Assembly (NCBI GenBank): GCA_947085045.1
Contig: CAMTUU010000002.1
Location: forward strand, 475,573 to 539,572
Length of the DNA: 64,000 bases
Source of the DNA: Pseudolysinimonas_A sp947085045
GTDB taxonomy: Bacteria; Actinomycetota; Actinomycetes; Actinomycetales; Microbacteriaceae
Reading direction: 5' to 3'
This document shows, one piece after another, positions 31,815-39,074 of this stretch; position 1 is the first letter of the stretch, and every line of letters begins with the position of its first letter. The notes beneath the pieces are model-generated. The model had not been told where the DNA came from. It saw only the letters and a program-made list of their open reading frames with translations, and did no database searches. Position numbers and translations under genes: made by a program.

Positions 31815-33566
31815 GTGGCGAATCCCGTCTCCGCGTCGTTCGACCACTGGTGGAACGGCATCTCGCTGCGCGCGAAGGTGACCGGCGTCACCGTCTTCCT
31901 GCTGACCCTCGGTCTCACCGTGGCGGGAGCAGGCACCATGACGGTGTTGCGCAGCTACCTTGTCGAGCGCGTCGACGAAGCGATCAAGACTCAAGCCGCC
32001 ACCGTGGGAACCGGGGTCGACCTGGTCGACGTCCGCAACGTCACCGGCGGCTACGCCTGGGCCCTCTCGGCGAATGGCGAGGTGCTCGCCGACAACCTCG
32101 ACGGCGACGAGGATGCGATCGGCCCCGTGCTCGGCGAGATGGGACTCCTGCACGTCGTCGCGCTCGAGGGACAGCCGGTGACCTTGCTCGACGCGAGCAA
32201 AACCGTCGAGTGGCGCGTCATCGCCTACCCGGCCGCCGTCGGCACCGGGTCGGATCAGGCGACTCTCGTGATCGGCCGCAACCTCAGCGACACCAACGCC
32301 CTGCTCGGGCGCTACGCCGCGATCTTCCTGCTGTTCGCGATCGCCGTGGTCGTACTCGGCGCCATGGCGACCCAACTTCTCGTCACCGGCGCGTTCATGC
32401 CCCTCCGCGACGTCGAACGCACGGCGGCGCGGTTCGCCGCCGGCGATTACAGCCAGCGCCTCGGCGGCGCGACCCCCAACACCGAGGTCGGCAGGCTCTC
32501 GCGTTCGCTCAACACGATGCTCGCCCGCATCGACCGGGCGTTCGCCGACCGAGCCCGCACCGTCGACCAGATGCGTCGCTTCGTCGGTGACGCGTCGCAC
32601 GAGCTCCGCACCCCGCTCGTCTCGCTGCGCGGGTACGCCGAGCTGTACCGGATGGGCGCTCTGCAGAATCCCGACGACGTCGCCCAGGCGATGGACCGCA
32701 TCGAGCGCGAGGCGATCCGGATGGGTGCCCTGGTCGAAGACCTCCTCGAACTCGCCCGCCTCGACGAGGCCCGGCCGCTCGAGCGGGTCGCCGTCGACCT
32801 GCTGTCGATCGCCCAGGACGCCGCTCTGGACGCCGCCGCCTCCGGCCCCGAGCGCCGCATCACCGTCGTCGTGCCCGAGGAACCCGAAGCCGAGCCGTCG
32901 GAGGTGCTCAGCTCGGCGGGCGGCACCCCCGCCGTCACCGTTGACGCCCGATCCGCCGACGTGGACACGACGGATGCCGACGCGGCCGTCGCCGGTGTCG
33001 CGCCCGCCGCCCGCCGCGCCGGGGCCACCGCGGGGGCCTTCGCGTTCGCGGGAGCGACCCTCGCCCGCCTGCGCCGCCGACGCCCGGCTCGGGGAGCCGC
33101 CGACCCGACCCCGGCACCCGCCCCGCTGCCGCCGATCGGGCCGATCGTGTTCGCCGAGGAGAACAAGATCCGTCAGGTCGTCACGAACCTGATGGGCAAC
33201 GCCATGCGGTTCACCAAGGACGACAGTGCGATCGAGATCCTCGTCGACGTCGACCGGGTCGCCGGCTACGGGGTCATCGCGATCGTCGACCACGGCGAGG
33301 GCATCCCCCCGCAGATCCGGGAGAAGATCTTCCAGCGGTTCTGGCGGGCCGACACCTCGCGCACCCGCGACACCGGCGGCTCGGGCCTGGGCCTGGCGAT
33401 CGTCGCCGGGATCGTGGCCAACCACGAGGGACACGTCGAGGTCGTCGAGACGCCCGGGGGCGGAGCGACGTTCCGGGTGAGTCTGCCGCTCCTCCCCAGC
33501 CCAGAGTCCGCGACGCCCTCCCCTGCCCCCCAGGCGGCCGCGAGAGGTCGGGTGCGGCGTCCATAG
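31815..33566 (+). CDS. Sensor histidine kinase with long insertion in the catalytic domain
   Basis: 583 aa. TM1 (about 22-42) and TM2 (about 170-192) flank an extracytoplasmic sensor of about 125 residues. HAMP follows, then HisKA with DASHELRTPLVSLRGYAELYR (phospho-His about residue 260) and HATPase with NLMGNAMRFT (N box), DHGEGIP (G1) and GSGLGLAIV (G2). Between HisKA and the N box lies an unusual insert of about 90 residues (about 355-445), rich in Ala, Pro, Arg and acidic residues. It pairs with the response regulator 29 nt upstream. GTG 31815 has GGGAGGAGCC upstream. Confidence 0.9.
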   Translation: MANPVSASFDHWWNGISLRAKVTGVTVFLLTLGLTVAGAGTMTVLRSYLVERVDEAIKTQAATVGTGVDLVDVRNVTGGYAWALSANGEVLADNLDGDEDAIGPVLGEMGLLHVVALEGQPVTLLDASKTVEWRVIAYPAAVGTGSDQATLVIGRNLSDTNALLGRYAAIFLLFAIAVVVLGAMATQLLVTGAFMPLRDVERTAARFAAGDYSQRLGGATPNTEVGRLSRSLNTMLARIDRAFADRARTVDQMRRFVGDASHELRTPLVSLRGYAELYRMGALQNPDDVAQAMDRIEREAIRMGALVEDLLELARLDEARPLERVAVDLLSIAQDAALDAAASGPERRITVVVPEEPEAEPSEVLSSAGGTPAVTVDARSADVDTTDADAAVAGVAPAARRAGATAGAFAFAGATLARLRRRRPARGAADPTPAPAPLPPIGPIVFAEENKIRQVVTNLMGNAMRFTKDDSAIEILVDVDRVAGYGVIAIVDHGEGIPPQIREKIFQRFWRADTSRTRDTGGSGLGLAIVAGIVANHEGHVEVVETPGGGATFRVSLPLLPSPESATPSPAPQAAARGRVRRP

Positions 33567-33576
33567 CGTCAGCACC

Positions 33577-33867
33577 ATGACCAGATACCAGATCGACAGC
33601 GAGGCCGTCGTCGCGGCGACCTCCTCCGTCCAGGCGGCCGCGAGCCGCATCCAGGCCGACGTGAGCGGCCTCCACTCCCAGCTCGTGCAGTTACAGGGCT
33701 CGTGGACCGGTCAGGCGTCAGCGGCGTTCCAGACCGTCGTCGCCGACTGGACCGCCACGCAGCGCCGGGTGGAGGAGAGCCTCCAGCTGCTCAACGCCGG
33801 GCTCGTGCAGGCCGGGCAGCAATACGCCGAGATCGAGCAGCAGAACGCCCGGCTCTTCACGCGATAG
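33577..33867 (+). CDS. WXG100-family (ESAT-6-like) protein
   Basis: 96 aa, the standard WXG100 size. Two helices are joined by the LQGSWTGQASAAFQ turn, with the WxG motif in the middle (W about residue 44). A conserved ESAT-6-like YxxxE-type end is weakly present (QQYAEIEQQN). Members are secreted by type VII secretion, but no EccC, EccB or other T7SS gene is in this window. ATG 33577 follows TAGCGT (33564-33569) by 7 nt. Confidence 0.88.
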   Translation: MTRYQIDSEAVVAATSSVQAAASRIQADVSGLHSQLVQLQGSWTGQASAAFQTVVADWTATQRRVEESLQLLNAGLVQAGQQYAEIEQQNARLFTR

Positions 33868-33882
33868 CGCGGGCACGAGAAA

Positions 33883-33911
33883 GCGGGCGGCTCCTTGTGG
33901 AAGCCGCCCGC
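33883..33911. terminator. Hairpin between convergent WXG100 and groEL genes
   Basis: GCGGGCGGCT (33883-33892) and AGCCGCCCGC (33902-33911) form a perfect 10-bp stem with a 9-nt loop. On the minus strand it is followed by TTTCTCG, so it best serves groEL, and it can also end the WXG100 transcript. Confidence 0.75.
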
Positions 33912-33937
33912 TGATCTCTGTCGCGGAGCGTGAGGAC

Positions 33938-35572
33938 TTAGAAGTCGCCCATCCCACCCATGTCGCCGCCGCCGGCCGGGGCGGCGTTGCGCTCCGGCTT
34001 GTCCGCCACGACCGCCTCGGTCGTGAGGAACAGAGCAGCGATCGACGCGGCGTTGAGCAGCGCGGAACGCGTCACCTTCACCGGGTCGTTGATGCCCGCG
34101 GCGAGCATGTCGACATACTCGCCGGTCGCGGCGTTGAGGCCCTGACCGACCGGGAGGTTGCGCACCTTGTCGACGACCACGCCGGGCTCGAGGCCCGAGT
34201 TCAACGCGATCTGCTTGAGCGGGGCGTCGATCGCCACGCGCACGATGTTCGCGCCCGTCGCCTCGTCGCCCGTCAGGCCGGTGACGGCCTTGCTGTCGAA
34301 CGCGGCCTTTCCGGCTTGGATGAGCGCGACGCCACCACCGGCGACGATGCCCTCCTCGACGGCGGCCTTCGCGTTGCGCACGGCGTCCTCGATGCGGTGC
34401 TTGCGCTCCTTGAGCTCGACCTCGGTCGCGGCCCCGGCCTTGATGACCGCGACACCGCCGGCGAGCTTCGCGAGGCGCTCCTGAAGCTTCTCGCGGTCGT
34501 AGTCGCTGTCGGTGTTCTCGATCTCCTGGCGGATCTGCTTGACCCGTCCGGCGATCTGGTCGGCGCTGCCGGCGCCCTCGATGATCGTGGTCTCGTCCTT
34601 GGTGACGATGACCTTGCGCGCCTGGCCGAGCTGCTCGAGCGAGGTGTTCTCGAGCTTGAGCCCGAGCTCTTCGCTGATGACCTCGCCACCGGTGAGGATG
34701 GCGATGTCGGCGAGCTGTGCCTTGCGACGGTCACCGAAGCCGGGCGCCTTGACGGCGACCGACTTGAAGATGCCGCGGATCTTGTTGACGATCAGGGTCG
34801 CGAGCGCCTCGCCGTCGACATCCTCGGCGATGATGAGCAGCTGCTTGCCGCTCTGGATCACCTTGTCGACGATCGGCAGCAGGTCCTTGATGTTGGAGAC
34901 CTTGGAGTTGACGATCAGGATGTAGGGGTCTTCGAAGACCGCCTCCTGACGCTCCGGGTCGGTGACGAAGTACTGCGACAGGTAGCCCTTGTCGAAGCGC
35001 ATGCCCTCGGTGAGCTCGAGCGTCGTGCCGAAGGTGTTCGACTCCTCGACGGTGACGACGCCCTCCTTGCCGACCTTGTCGATCGCCTCGGCGATGAGCT
35101 TGCCGATCTCGGGGTCGCCGGCGGAGATCGATGCGGTGGCGGAGATCTCCTCCTTCGTCTCGATCTCCTTGGCGCTCTTCACGAGCTCGGCGATGACGGC
35201 CTCGACGGCCTTCTCGATGCCGCGCTTGAGCGAGATCGGGTCGGCGCCGGCCGCGACGTTGCGCAGGCCTTCGCGGACGAGCGCCTGGGCGAGCACGACC
35301 GAAGTGGTCGTGCCGTCGCCGGCGACGTCATCCGTCTTCTTCGCGACCTCCTTGACCAGCTCGGCGCCGATCTTCTCGTAGGGGTCGTCGAGTTCGATCT
35401 CCTTGGCGATCGAGACGCCGTCGTTGGTGATAGTGGGGGCTCCCCACTTCTTCTCCAGAACGACGTTGCGGCCACGGGGGCCCAAGGTGACCTTGACGGC
35501 GTCGGCCAGGATGTTGAGGCCGCGCTCGAGGCCGCGGCGGGCCTCTTCGTCGAAAGCGATGATCTTTGCCAT
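33938..35572 (-). CDS. groEL: Chaperonin GroEL (Hsp60), solitary copy
   Basis: 544 aa cytosolic chaperonin. N-terminus KIIAFDEEARRGLERGLNILADAVKVTLGPRG, ATP-binding GDGTTTSVVLAQ, conserved AAVEEGIVAGGG near 400-411, and C-terminal GGGDMGGMGDF, the GGM tail of cavity-lining type. No groES lies beside it, which fits the second, groES-independent groEL locus of actinobacteria. GGGAGG lies upstream of ATG 35572. Two CIRCE elements in the promoter indicate HrcA control. Confidence 0.97.
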   Translation of the reverse strand: MAKIIAFDEEARRGLERGLNILADAVKVTLGPRGRNVVLEKKWGAPTITNDGVSIAKEIELDDPYEKIGAELVKEVAKKTDDVAGDGTTTSVVLAQALVREGLRNVAAGADPISLKRGIEKAVEAVIAELVKSAKEIETKEEISATASISAGDPEIGKLIAEAIDKVGKEGVVTVEESNTFGTTLELTEGMRFDKGYLSQYFVTDPERQEAVFEDPYILIVNSKVSNIKDLLPIVDKVIQSGKQLLIIAEDVDGEALATLIVNKIRGIFKSVAVKAPGFGDRRKAQLADIAILTGGEVISEELGLKLENTSLEQLGQARKVIVTKDETTIIEGAGSADQIAGRVKQIRQEIENTDSDYDREKLQERLAKLAGGVAVIKAGAATEVELKERKHRIEDAVRNAKAAVEEGIVAGGGVALIQAGKAAFDSKAVTGLTGDEATGANIVRVAIDAPLKQIALNSGLEPGVVVDKVRNLPVGQGLNAATGEYVDMLAAGINDPVKVTRSALLNAASIAALFLTTEAVVADKPERNAAPAGGGDMGGMGDF

Positions 35573-35602
35573 GAGTGTGTGTCGTCCCTCCCGGACGTAG
35601 AG

Positions 35603-35629
35603 CTGGCACTCACGACGCGTGAGTGCCAG
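35603..35629 (-). promoter_or_regulatory. CIRCE element 1 (HrcA operator) of groEL
   Basis: Perfect inverted repeat CTGGCACTC-N9-GAGTGCCAG, matching the CIRCE consensus TTAGCACTC-N9-GAGTGCTAA with the canonical 9-nt spacer. It lies 30 nt upstream of the groEL start codon. Confidence 0.92.
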
Positions 35630-35637
35630 GGGCTAGT

Positions 35638-35664
35638 TTGGCACTCGCCTACGGGGAGTGCAAG
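35638..35664 (-). promoter_or_regulatory. CIRCE element 2 of groEL, overlapping a -35-like hexamer
   Basis: TTGGCACTC-N9-GAGTGCAAG, an imperfect second CIRCE with the same 9-nt spacer, 8 nt upstream of the first. On the minus strand its outer arm contains TTGCAC, a plausible -35 hexamer, so bound HrcA would block polymerase directly. Confidence 0.8.
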
Positions 35665-35678
35665 CCGCGCGGTGTCGG

Positions 35679-36755
35679 CTACGGGGTGGGAGACGCGCTG
35701 GGCTCGGGCGACGGAGGCGGCGGCGGCGCGGTGAACTCCACGCTGCCGGCGACCGGCACCAGTTCGATCCAGCTGTTGCCCGGCGCGAGCCGCAGCACGG
35801 TACCGGTGTCGTCGGTGAGCCGGATCGGCGACTCGCGCGACGACTTCGACCAGGTGGCGCGCACCGTCATGCCTCCGCTGCTCACCCACGCCTCGCCGCT
35901 GCCGATCAATTCGGTCTTCGGGATGCTCTGGCTGACGGTGACTTCGACGCGGACCACGACGACGTTGACCGCTGAGTAGGGCGCTCCTGCGAGGTCGAGG
36001 TCGGCGACGCCGTTCTGGGACCGGAGCCAGGCACCGGCCGCAGAATCCCAGGCCCAGCCGGGTTTCGACGGTACCCCGAAGACGAGCGCGATCGACGACG
36101 TCGGGACGCCCTCGCGCACCGCCGTCGACGAGGCGAGGTCGGGTGCGAACGAGAACTGCTGGGGCGGGGCGGCGAGATCAAGGTGCCGGGCGATCAGCTC
36201 GGGCGCCCGCACGAGCACATCGTGCGGTCCCGGGCGTCCGTCGACGCGGTACATCAGGTCGGCGGTGTCGGCCCGGCCGTGGATCGCGTTGTAGACGTTG
36301 GTCTGCTGCATCATCGCGACGAATCGCTGCTGGCCGCCCGAGTACGCGACGATGCCGCCGAGCGGCGAGATGATGTCGGGATCCATCGGGCGGATGCTGC
36401 GGATCGGGCCGATCTCCGCGGGCACGTCGGACTGCCAGACGGCGACGTACCGGGTGAGGCCGCCCTCGACCAGCTCCTCGAACACGAGGTCGGCCCGCTC
36501 GAGGCCGAACTGCGGCCGGGCGTTCTCGTGGTTGTCGATCTTGGCCGCCAGCGACGGTGCGGTGAGCGCGCCGACGGCCACCAGCTCGCCGGTGAGCGGC
36601 GCGAGTGCCATCGGCTCCGGCGTGAGGTACGTGGAGGAGTAGGTCGGGGTCGGAGTCGGCGTCGGGGCCGCCGGGCCGCACGCGGTCAGGAGGGCGACGG
36701 CACCCAGTGCTCCGGCCGCGACGAGGCGACGGCCGACACCCCGCCCCTGACGCAT
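35679..36755 (-). CDS. DUF3048-domain lipoprotein
   Basis: 358 aa. Signal peptide with lipobox LLTACGPA (Cys about residue 26), then a Pro/Thr linker. The DUF3048 core has AAKIDNHENARPQFGLERADLVFEELVEGGLTRYVAVWQ (about 70-108), IRSIRPMDPDI and YSGGQQRFV, as in the YerB-like family of extracellular proteins of unknown function. The C-terminus is Pro/Ser-rich. ATG 36755 is 6 nt after a TAGCAT -10. The end of the gene lies 15 nt from the second CIRCE element. Confidence 0.88.
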   Translation of the reverse strand: MRQGRGVGRRLVAAGALGAVALLTACGPAAPTPTPTPTYSSTYLTPEPMALAPLTGELVAVGALTAPSLAAKIDNHENARPQFGLERADLVFEELVEGGLTRYVAVWQSDVPAEIGPIRSIRPMDPDIISPLGGIVAYSGGQQRFVAMMQQTNVYNAIHGRADTADLMYRVDGRPGPHDVLVRAPELIARHLDLAAPPQQFSFAPDLASSTAVREGVPTSSIALVFGVPSKPGWAWDSAAGAWLRSQNGVADLDLAGAPYSAVNVVVVRVEVTVSQSIPKTELIGSGEAWVSSGGMTVRATWSKSSRESPIRLTDDTGTVLRLAPGNSWIELVPVAGSVEFTAPPPPPSPEPSASPTP

Positions 36756-36779
36756 GCCGCCATGCTAGGGCGGGACCGG

Positions 36780-36982
36780 TCAGGCGGGGCGGACCGACTC
36801 GGCCGGAGGACCCTTCGGGCCGGTGCCGATCTCGAAGACGACCGCCTGGCCCTCCTCGAGCACCTTGTATCCGGTCATGTCGATCGCGGAGTAGTGGACG
36901 AAGACGTCTGCCCCCCGTCGTCGACGGTGATGAAGCCGAAACCCTTCTCGGCGTTGAACCACTTGACGGTGCCCTGAGCCAT
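36780..36982 (-). pseudogene. Cold-shock protein gene with a one-base frameshift
   Basis: Reading from ATG 36982 gives AQGTVKWFNAEKGFGFITVDDGG, a perfect CspA start with RNP1. The rest of the protein (ADVFVHYSAIDMTGYKVLEEG... ending ESVRPA) is in another frame. Restoring one G in the run of six (36911-36916, C on the plus strand) gives an intact 67-aa CspA, exactly the normal length. The promoter, 5' leader and SD-like GGGAG look intact. This is a fresh frameshift or a homopolymer sequencing error rather than an old pseudogene. Confidence 0.85.
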
Positions 36983-37035
36983 CGGAGAACTCCCTGCGTG
37001 CATCTCGGGGGCCGAATCCCTGCGGCCCTGGGGAG

Positions 37036-37063
37036 ATGCTAGCCGCGCGGCGGTCGTCGACAA
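37036..37063 (-). promoter_or_regulatory. Cold-shock gene promoter
   Basis: TTGTCG (37063-37058) and TAGCAT (37041-37036) spaced 16 nt, followed by a leader of about 50 nt before ATG 36982. A long 5' leader is usual for cold-shock genes. Confidence 0.5.
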
Positions 37064-37113
37064 TGTGCGTAGCCCCGCTCGAGCGAGTGAATCCGGGCGA
37101 ATTTTCCCGTCGT

Positions 37114-37140
37114 GAACACGGTCGAAACACGCCCGTGTTC
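37114..37140. terminator. Hairpin downstream of the LytR_C gene
   Basis: GAACACGG (37114-37121) and CCGTGTTC (37133-37140) form a perfect 8-bp stem with an 11-nt loop, starting 12 nt after the stop of the LytR_C gene. No T-run follows on either strand, so termination is plausible, not certain. Confidence 0.4.
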
Positions 37141-37151
37141 TGCGAGCCGGA

Positions 37152-37733
37152 TTAGCCGGCCGGCGGCGTGTAGTCGGCGCCGAGGACGATCGTCACGGGC
37201 GCGCCAAGGTAGAAGTCGGAGTTGCGGATGTTGGCGGGATCGGTGCCGAGCAACTCGGCCAGACCCTTCGCGACCCCCTCGTACTTCGCCCCGTTGTAGT
37301 AGATGCGCGTCGCCTCCTGGTCGCGCGCACCGGCCAGGGCGCCGACCGGCTGCGGCCAGCCGGCCTGCGTGATCTGCGCGACCGCGACATCCTGCTGCTT
37401 GTCGGTCGGCGACGCGTTGAGCACCGAGATCGACAGTTCGAGGGCCGGGTCGACGGACGCGGGGTCGGTGACCGCCGCCACCTCGGGCTCGGGAGTGGGC
37501 GTGGCCGCGGGCAGGCCGCCCGCCTCGCCCCCCAGTTCGGGCAGTTCGAACGAGATCGCCGGGTTGACCAACGAGAGAGCGTAGAGGCCGCTGACGATGA
37601 GCACGCCGGTCGCGAGAGCAGCCCAGGCGAACGCGATCCAGCCCCGGCCGCGTTTGGCGGGCGAGCGGTGCGCGCCGACTCGGACGAGGTCGTCGGGGAT
37701 GTCGTCGAAGCGGTCCCGGGGAGTGCTGGCCAT
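37152..37733 (-). CDS. LytR C-terminal-domain membrane protein
   Basis: 193 aa. A cytosolic N-terminal stretch (about 30 residues, basic) precedes one TM helix (about 32-54). After a Pro/Thr/Glu linker comes the LytR_C domain (about 100-190): LSISVLNASPTDKQQDVAVAQITQAGWP and YYNGAKYEGVAKGLAELLG. The domain is found alone or fused to LytR-CpsA-Psr enzymes; no catalytic LCP domain is present here. It probably works in cell-wall assembly. It is encoded 48 nt after the DUF3263 gene. Confidence 0.85.
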   Translation of the reverse strand: MASTPRDRFDDIPDDLVRVGAHRSPAKRGRGWIAFAWAALATGVLIVSGLYALSLVNPAISFELPELGGEAGGLPAATPTPEPEVAAVTDPASVDPALELSISVLNASPTDKQQDVAVAQITQAGWPQPVGALAGARDQEATRIYYNGAKYEGVAKGLAELLGTDPANIRNSDFYLGAPVTIVLGADYTPPAG

Positions 37734-37781
37734 CTGGTCGTTCGTCCTGATCTCGGAAGCAGGCTCTGCGTTCAGAGCGCT

Positions 37782-38063
37782 CTAGGTGTCGGTGCTGAAG
37801 GGGCGGGTTCTCGCCCGGCGCCGCGATTCACGCAGCCGCTGGAGGCGGCGGACGAGGAGCGGATCGTGCCGCACCGCGATCGGTGAATCGATGAGCGCGT
37901 ACAACATCTGATAGTACCGAGCTGAGGAGACGCCGAATTCCGAACGGATGGCGGCCTCGCGATTCCCGACCCGGTCGGCCCAGGCGCGCTCGAACGCGAG
38001 CACACGGAGTTCCGCTTCGTCGAGCTGGGTGCGCGGCGGGTCCGCGCGGCCGGGATCGGTCAC
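37782..38063 (-). CDS. DUF3263 protein (small helix-turn-helix-like)
   Basis: 93 aa. The core LRVLAFERAWADRVGNREAAIRSEFGVSSARYYQMLYALID matches DUF3263, a small actinobacterial family with an HTH-like fold and DNA-binding character. The C-terminus is Arg-rich. GTG 38063 follows TAGGAT (38075-38070) by 6 nt, so a leaderless start is likely. The LytR_C gene follows on the same strand. The family is usually found just upstream of LytR_C or peptide-deformylase genes. Confidence 0.85.
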   Translation of the reverse strand: MTDPGRADPPRTQLDEAELRVLAFERAWADRVGNREAAIRSEFGVSSARYYQMLYALIDSPIAVRHDPLLVRRLQRLRESRRRARTRPFSTDT

Positions 38064-38113
38064 GCGCCGATCCTAGGACTCCCGACACGGCCGAGAGGAT
38101 GCCTCGCCGCGTG

Positions 38114-39037
38114 TCAGAGAGCGCTCAGCCGGTCCCCGTGCGGACTCGCCTCGGCGATCGGCTCCCCGTCGAGGGCGAGCACGAACCGTCCCGGAAGCGC
38201 CGTCGGGTCGGCGATGCCACTCTGCTCGAGCGTCACCAGCCGCGCTCCGAGCTCACGGACGGCGTCCGGGAACGCGCTCCGGGCTTCGGGAGCGAGGTAG
38301 ACGAGGGTGCCGAGCGAGACGACGACGAGGCCCAGGCCGCGCGGTGCTTCGGCGGCCGCCGCCGCGAGCCCCTCGAGCGCGTCGCCGGCGAGCACGCGCG
38401 GCGGGTCGAGCCGGGCGGTCGCGAGGGCGGCGCGCAGCCGGTCCCGGCGGTCGGGACGGTCCAGCGGCACGAGCGCCTCGAGCCAGCGGGCATCCTCGTC
38501 GTCGGCCGCCGAGAGCGGGTGGAGATCGAGTCCGAGCCGCCAGCGGATGTCGGGCAGCGTCGTCGGCACAAGCGCCGGGTCGTCGACGGCGCAGTCGAGC
38601 TCCGGGCTGCCCTCGCCCAGCACGGGCGCGTCGCCGAACCGGTACGCGTAGCGCTCGGGGATCGCGCACAGGCCCGCCGACGCCCCCACCTCGAGCAGCG
38701 CCAACGGGCCCGGGATGCGTGCCAGCGCCGCGACGAGGGGCGCACAGCGGCCGACCTCGTTGGTCTGCGTGCGGCGCTCGCGCGCCGCAGCCTCGACCGC
38801 CGGCCAGTTCTCGGCGAGCCAGGTGCGCAACTCGGGGTAGCTCGAGGCCGACGCGCCGAGCCAAGTCGCGACCGAGAAGATCAGCGACGGCTGACGTCGC
38901 TCGTCCGGCAGGCGATCGAGCAACGCCAGGATGTCGGCATCCTGCGCCACCCCGGCTGCCCAGGCGGCGTGCAGCGGCGAGTGCGCCCCGAGTTCGCGGG
39001 CGGCGCGCTGGTACCAGTCGGCGGCGGGGCTGCTCAC
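38114..39037 (-). CDS. DUF2332 protein (methyltransferase-like fold)
   Basis: 307 aa. The N-terminus VSSPAADWYQRAARELGAHSPLHAAW and later LLEVGASAGLCAIPERYAYRF (SAM-binding-like glycine loop, about residues 118-138) and RLGLDLHPLSAADDEDARWLEAL match DUF2332, a large actinobacterial family of unknown activity. GTG 39037 is chosen because CATGAT (39049-39044) lies 6 nt upstream; the frame also opens at GTG 39067. It follows the HtaA gene on the same strand but has its own promoter-like element. Confidence 0.85.
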   Translation of the reverse strand: MSSPAADWYQRAARELGAHSPLHAAWAAGVAQDADILALLDRLPDERRQPSLIFSVATWLGASASSYPELRTWLAENWPAVEAAARERRTQTNEVGRCAPLVAALARIPGPLALLEVGASAGLCAIPERYAYRFGDAPVLGEGSPELDCAVDDPALVPTTLPDIRWRLGLDLHPLSAADDEDARWLEALVPLDRPDRRDRLRAALATARLDPPRVLAGDALEGLAAAAAEAPRGLGLVVVSLGTLVYLAPEARSAFPDAVRELGARLVTLEQSGIADPTALPGRFVLALDGEPIAEASPHGDRLSAL

Positions 39038-39074
39038 CTCGGCATCATGCCAGGCGCGCAGCCCCACCGGTCGA

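Noticed and set aside
37114..37140. Strong terminator after the LytR_C gene
   Set aside because: The stem is good but no T-run follows on either strand, so it was kept at low confidence.
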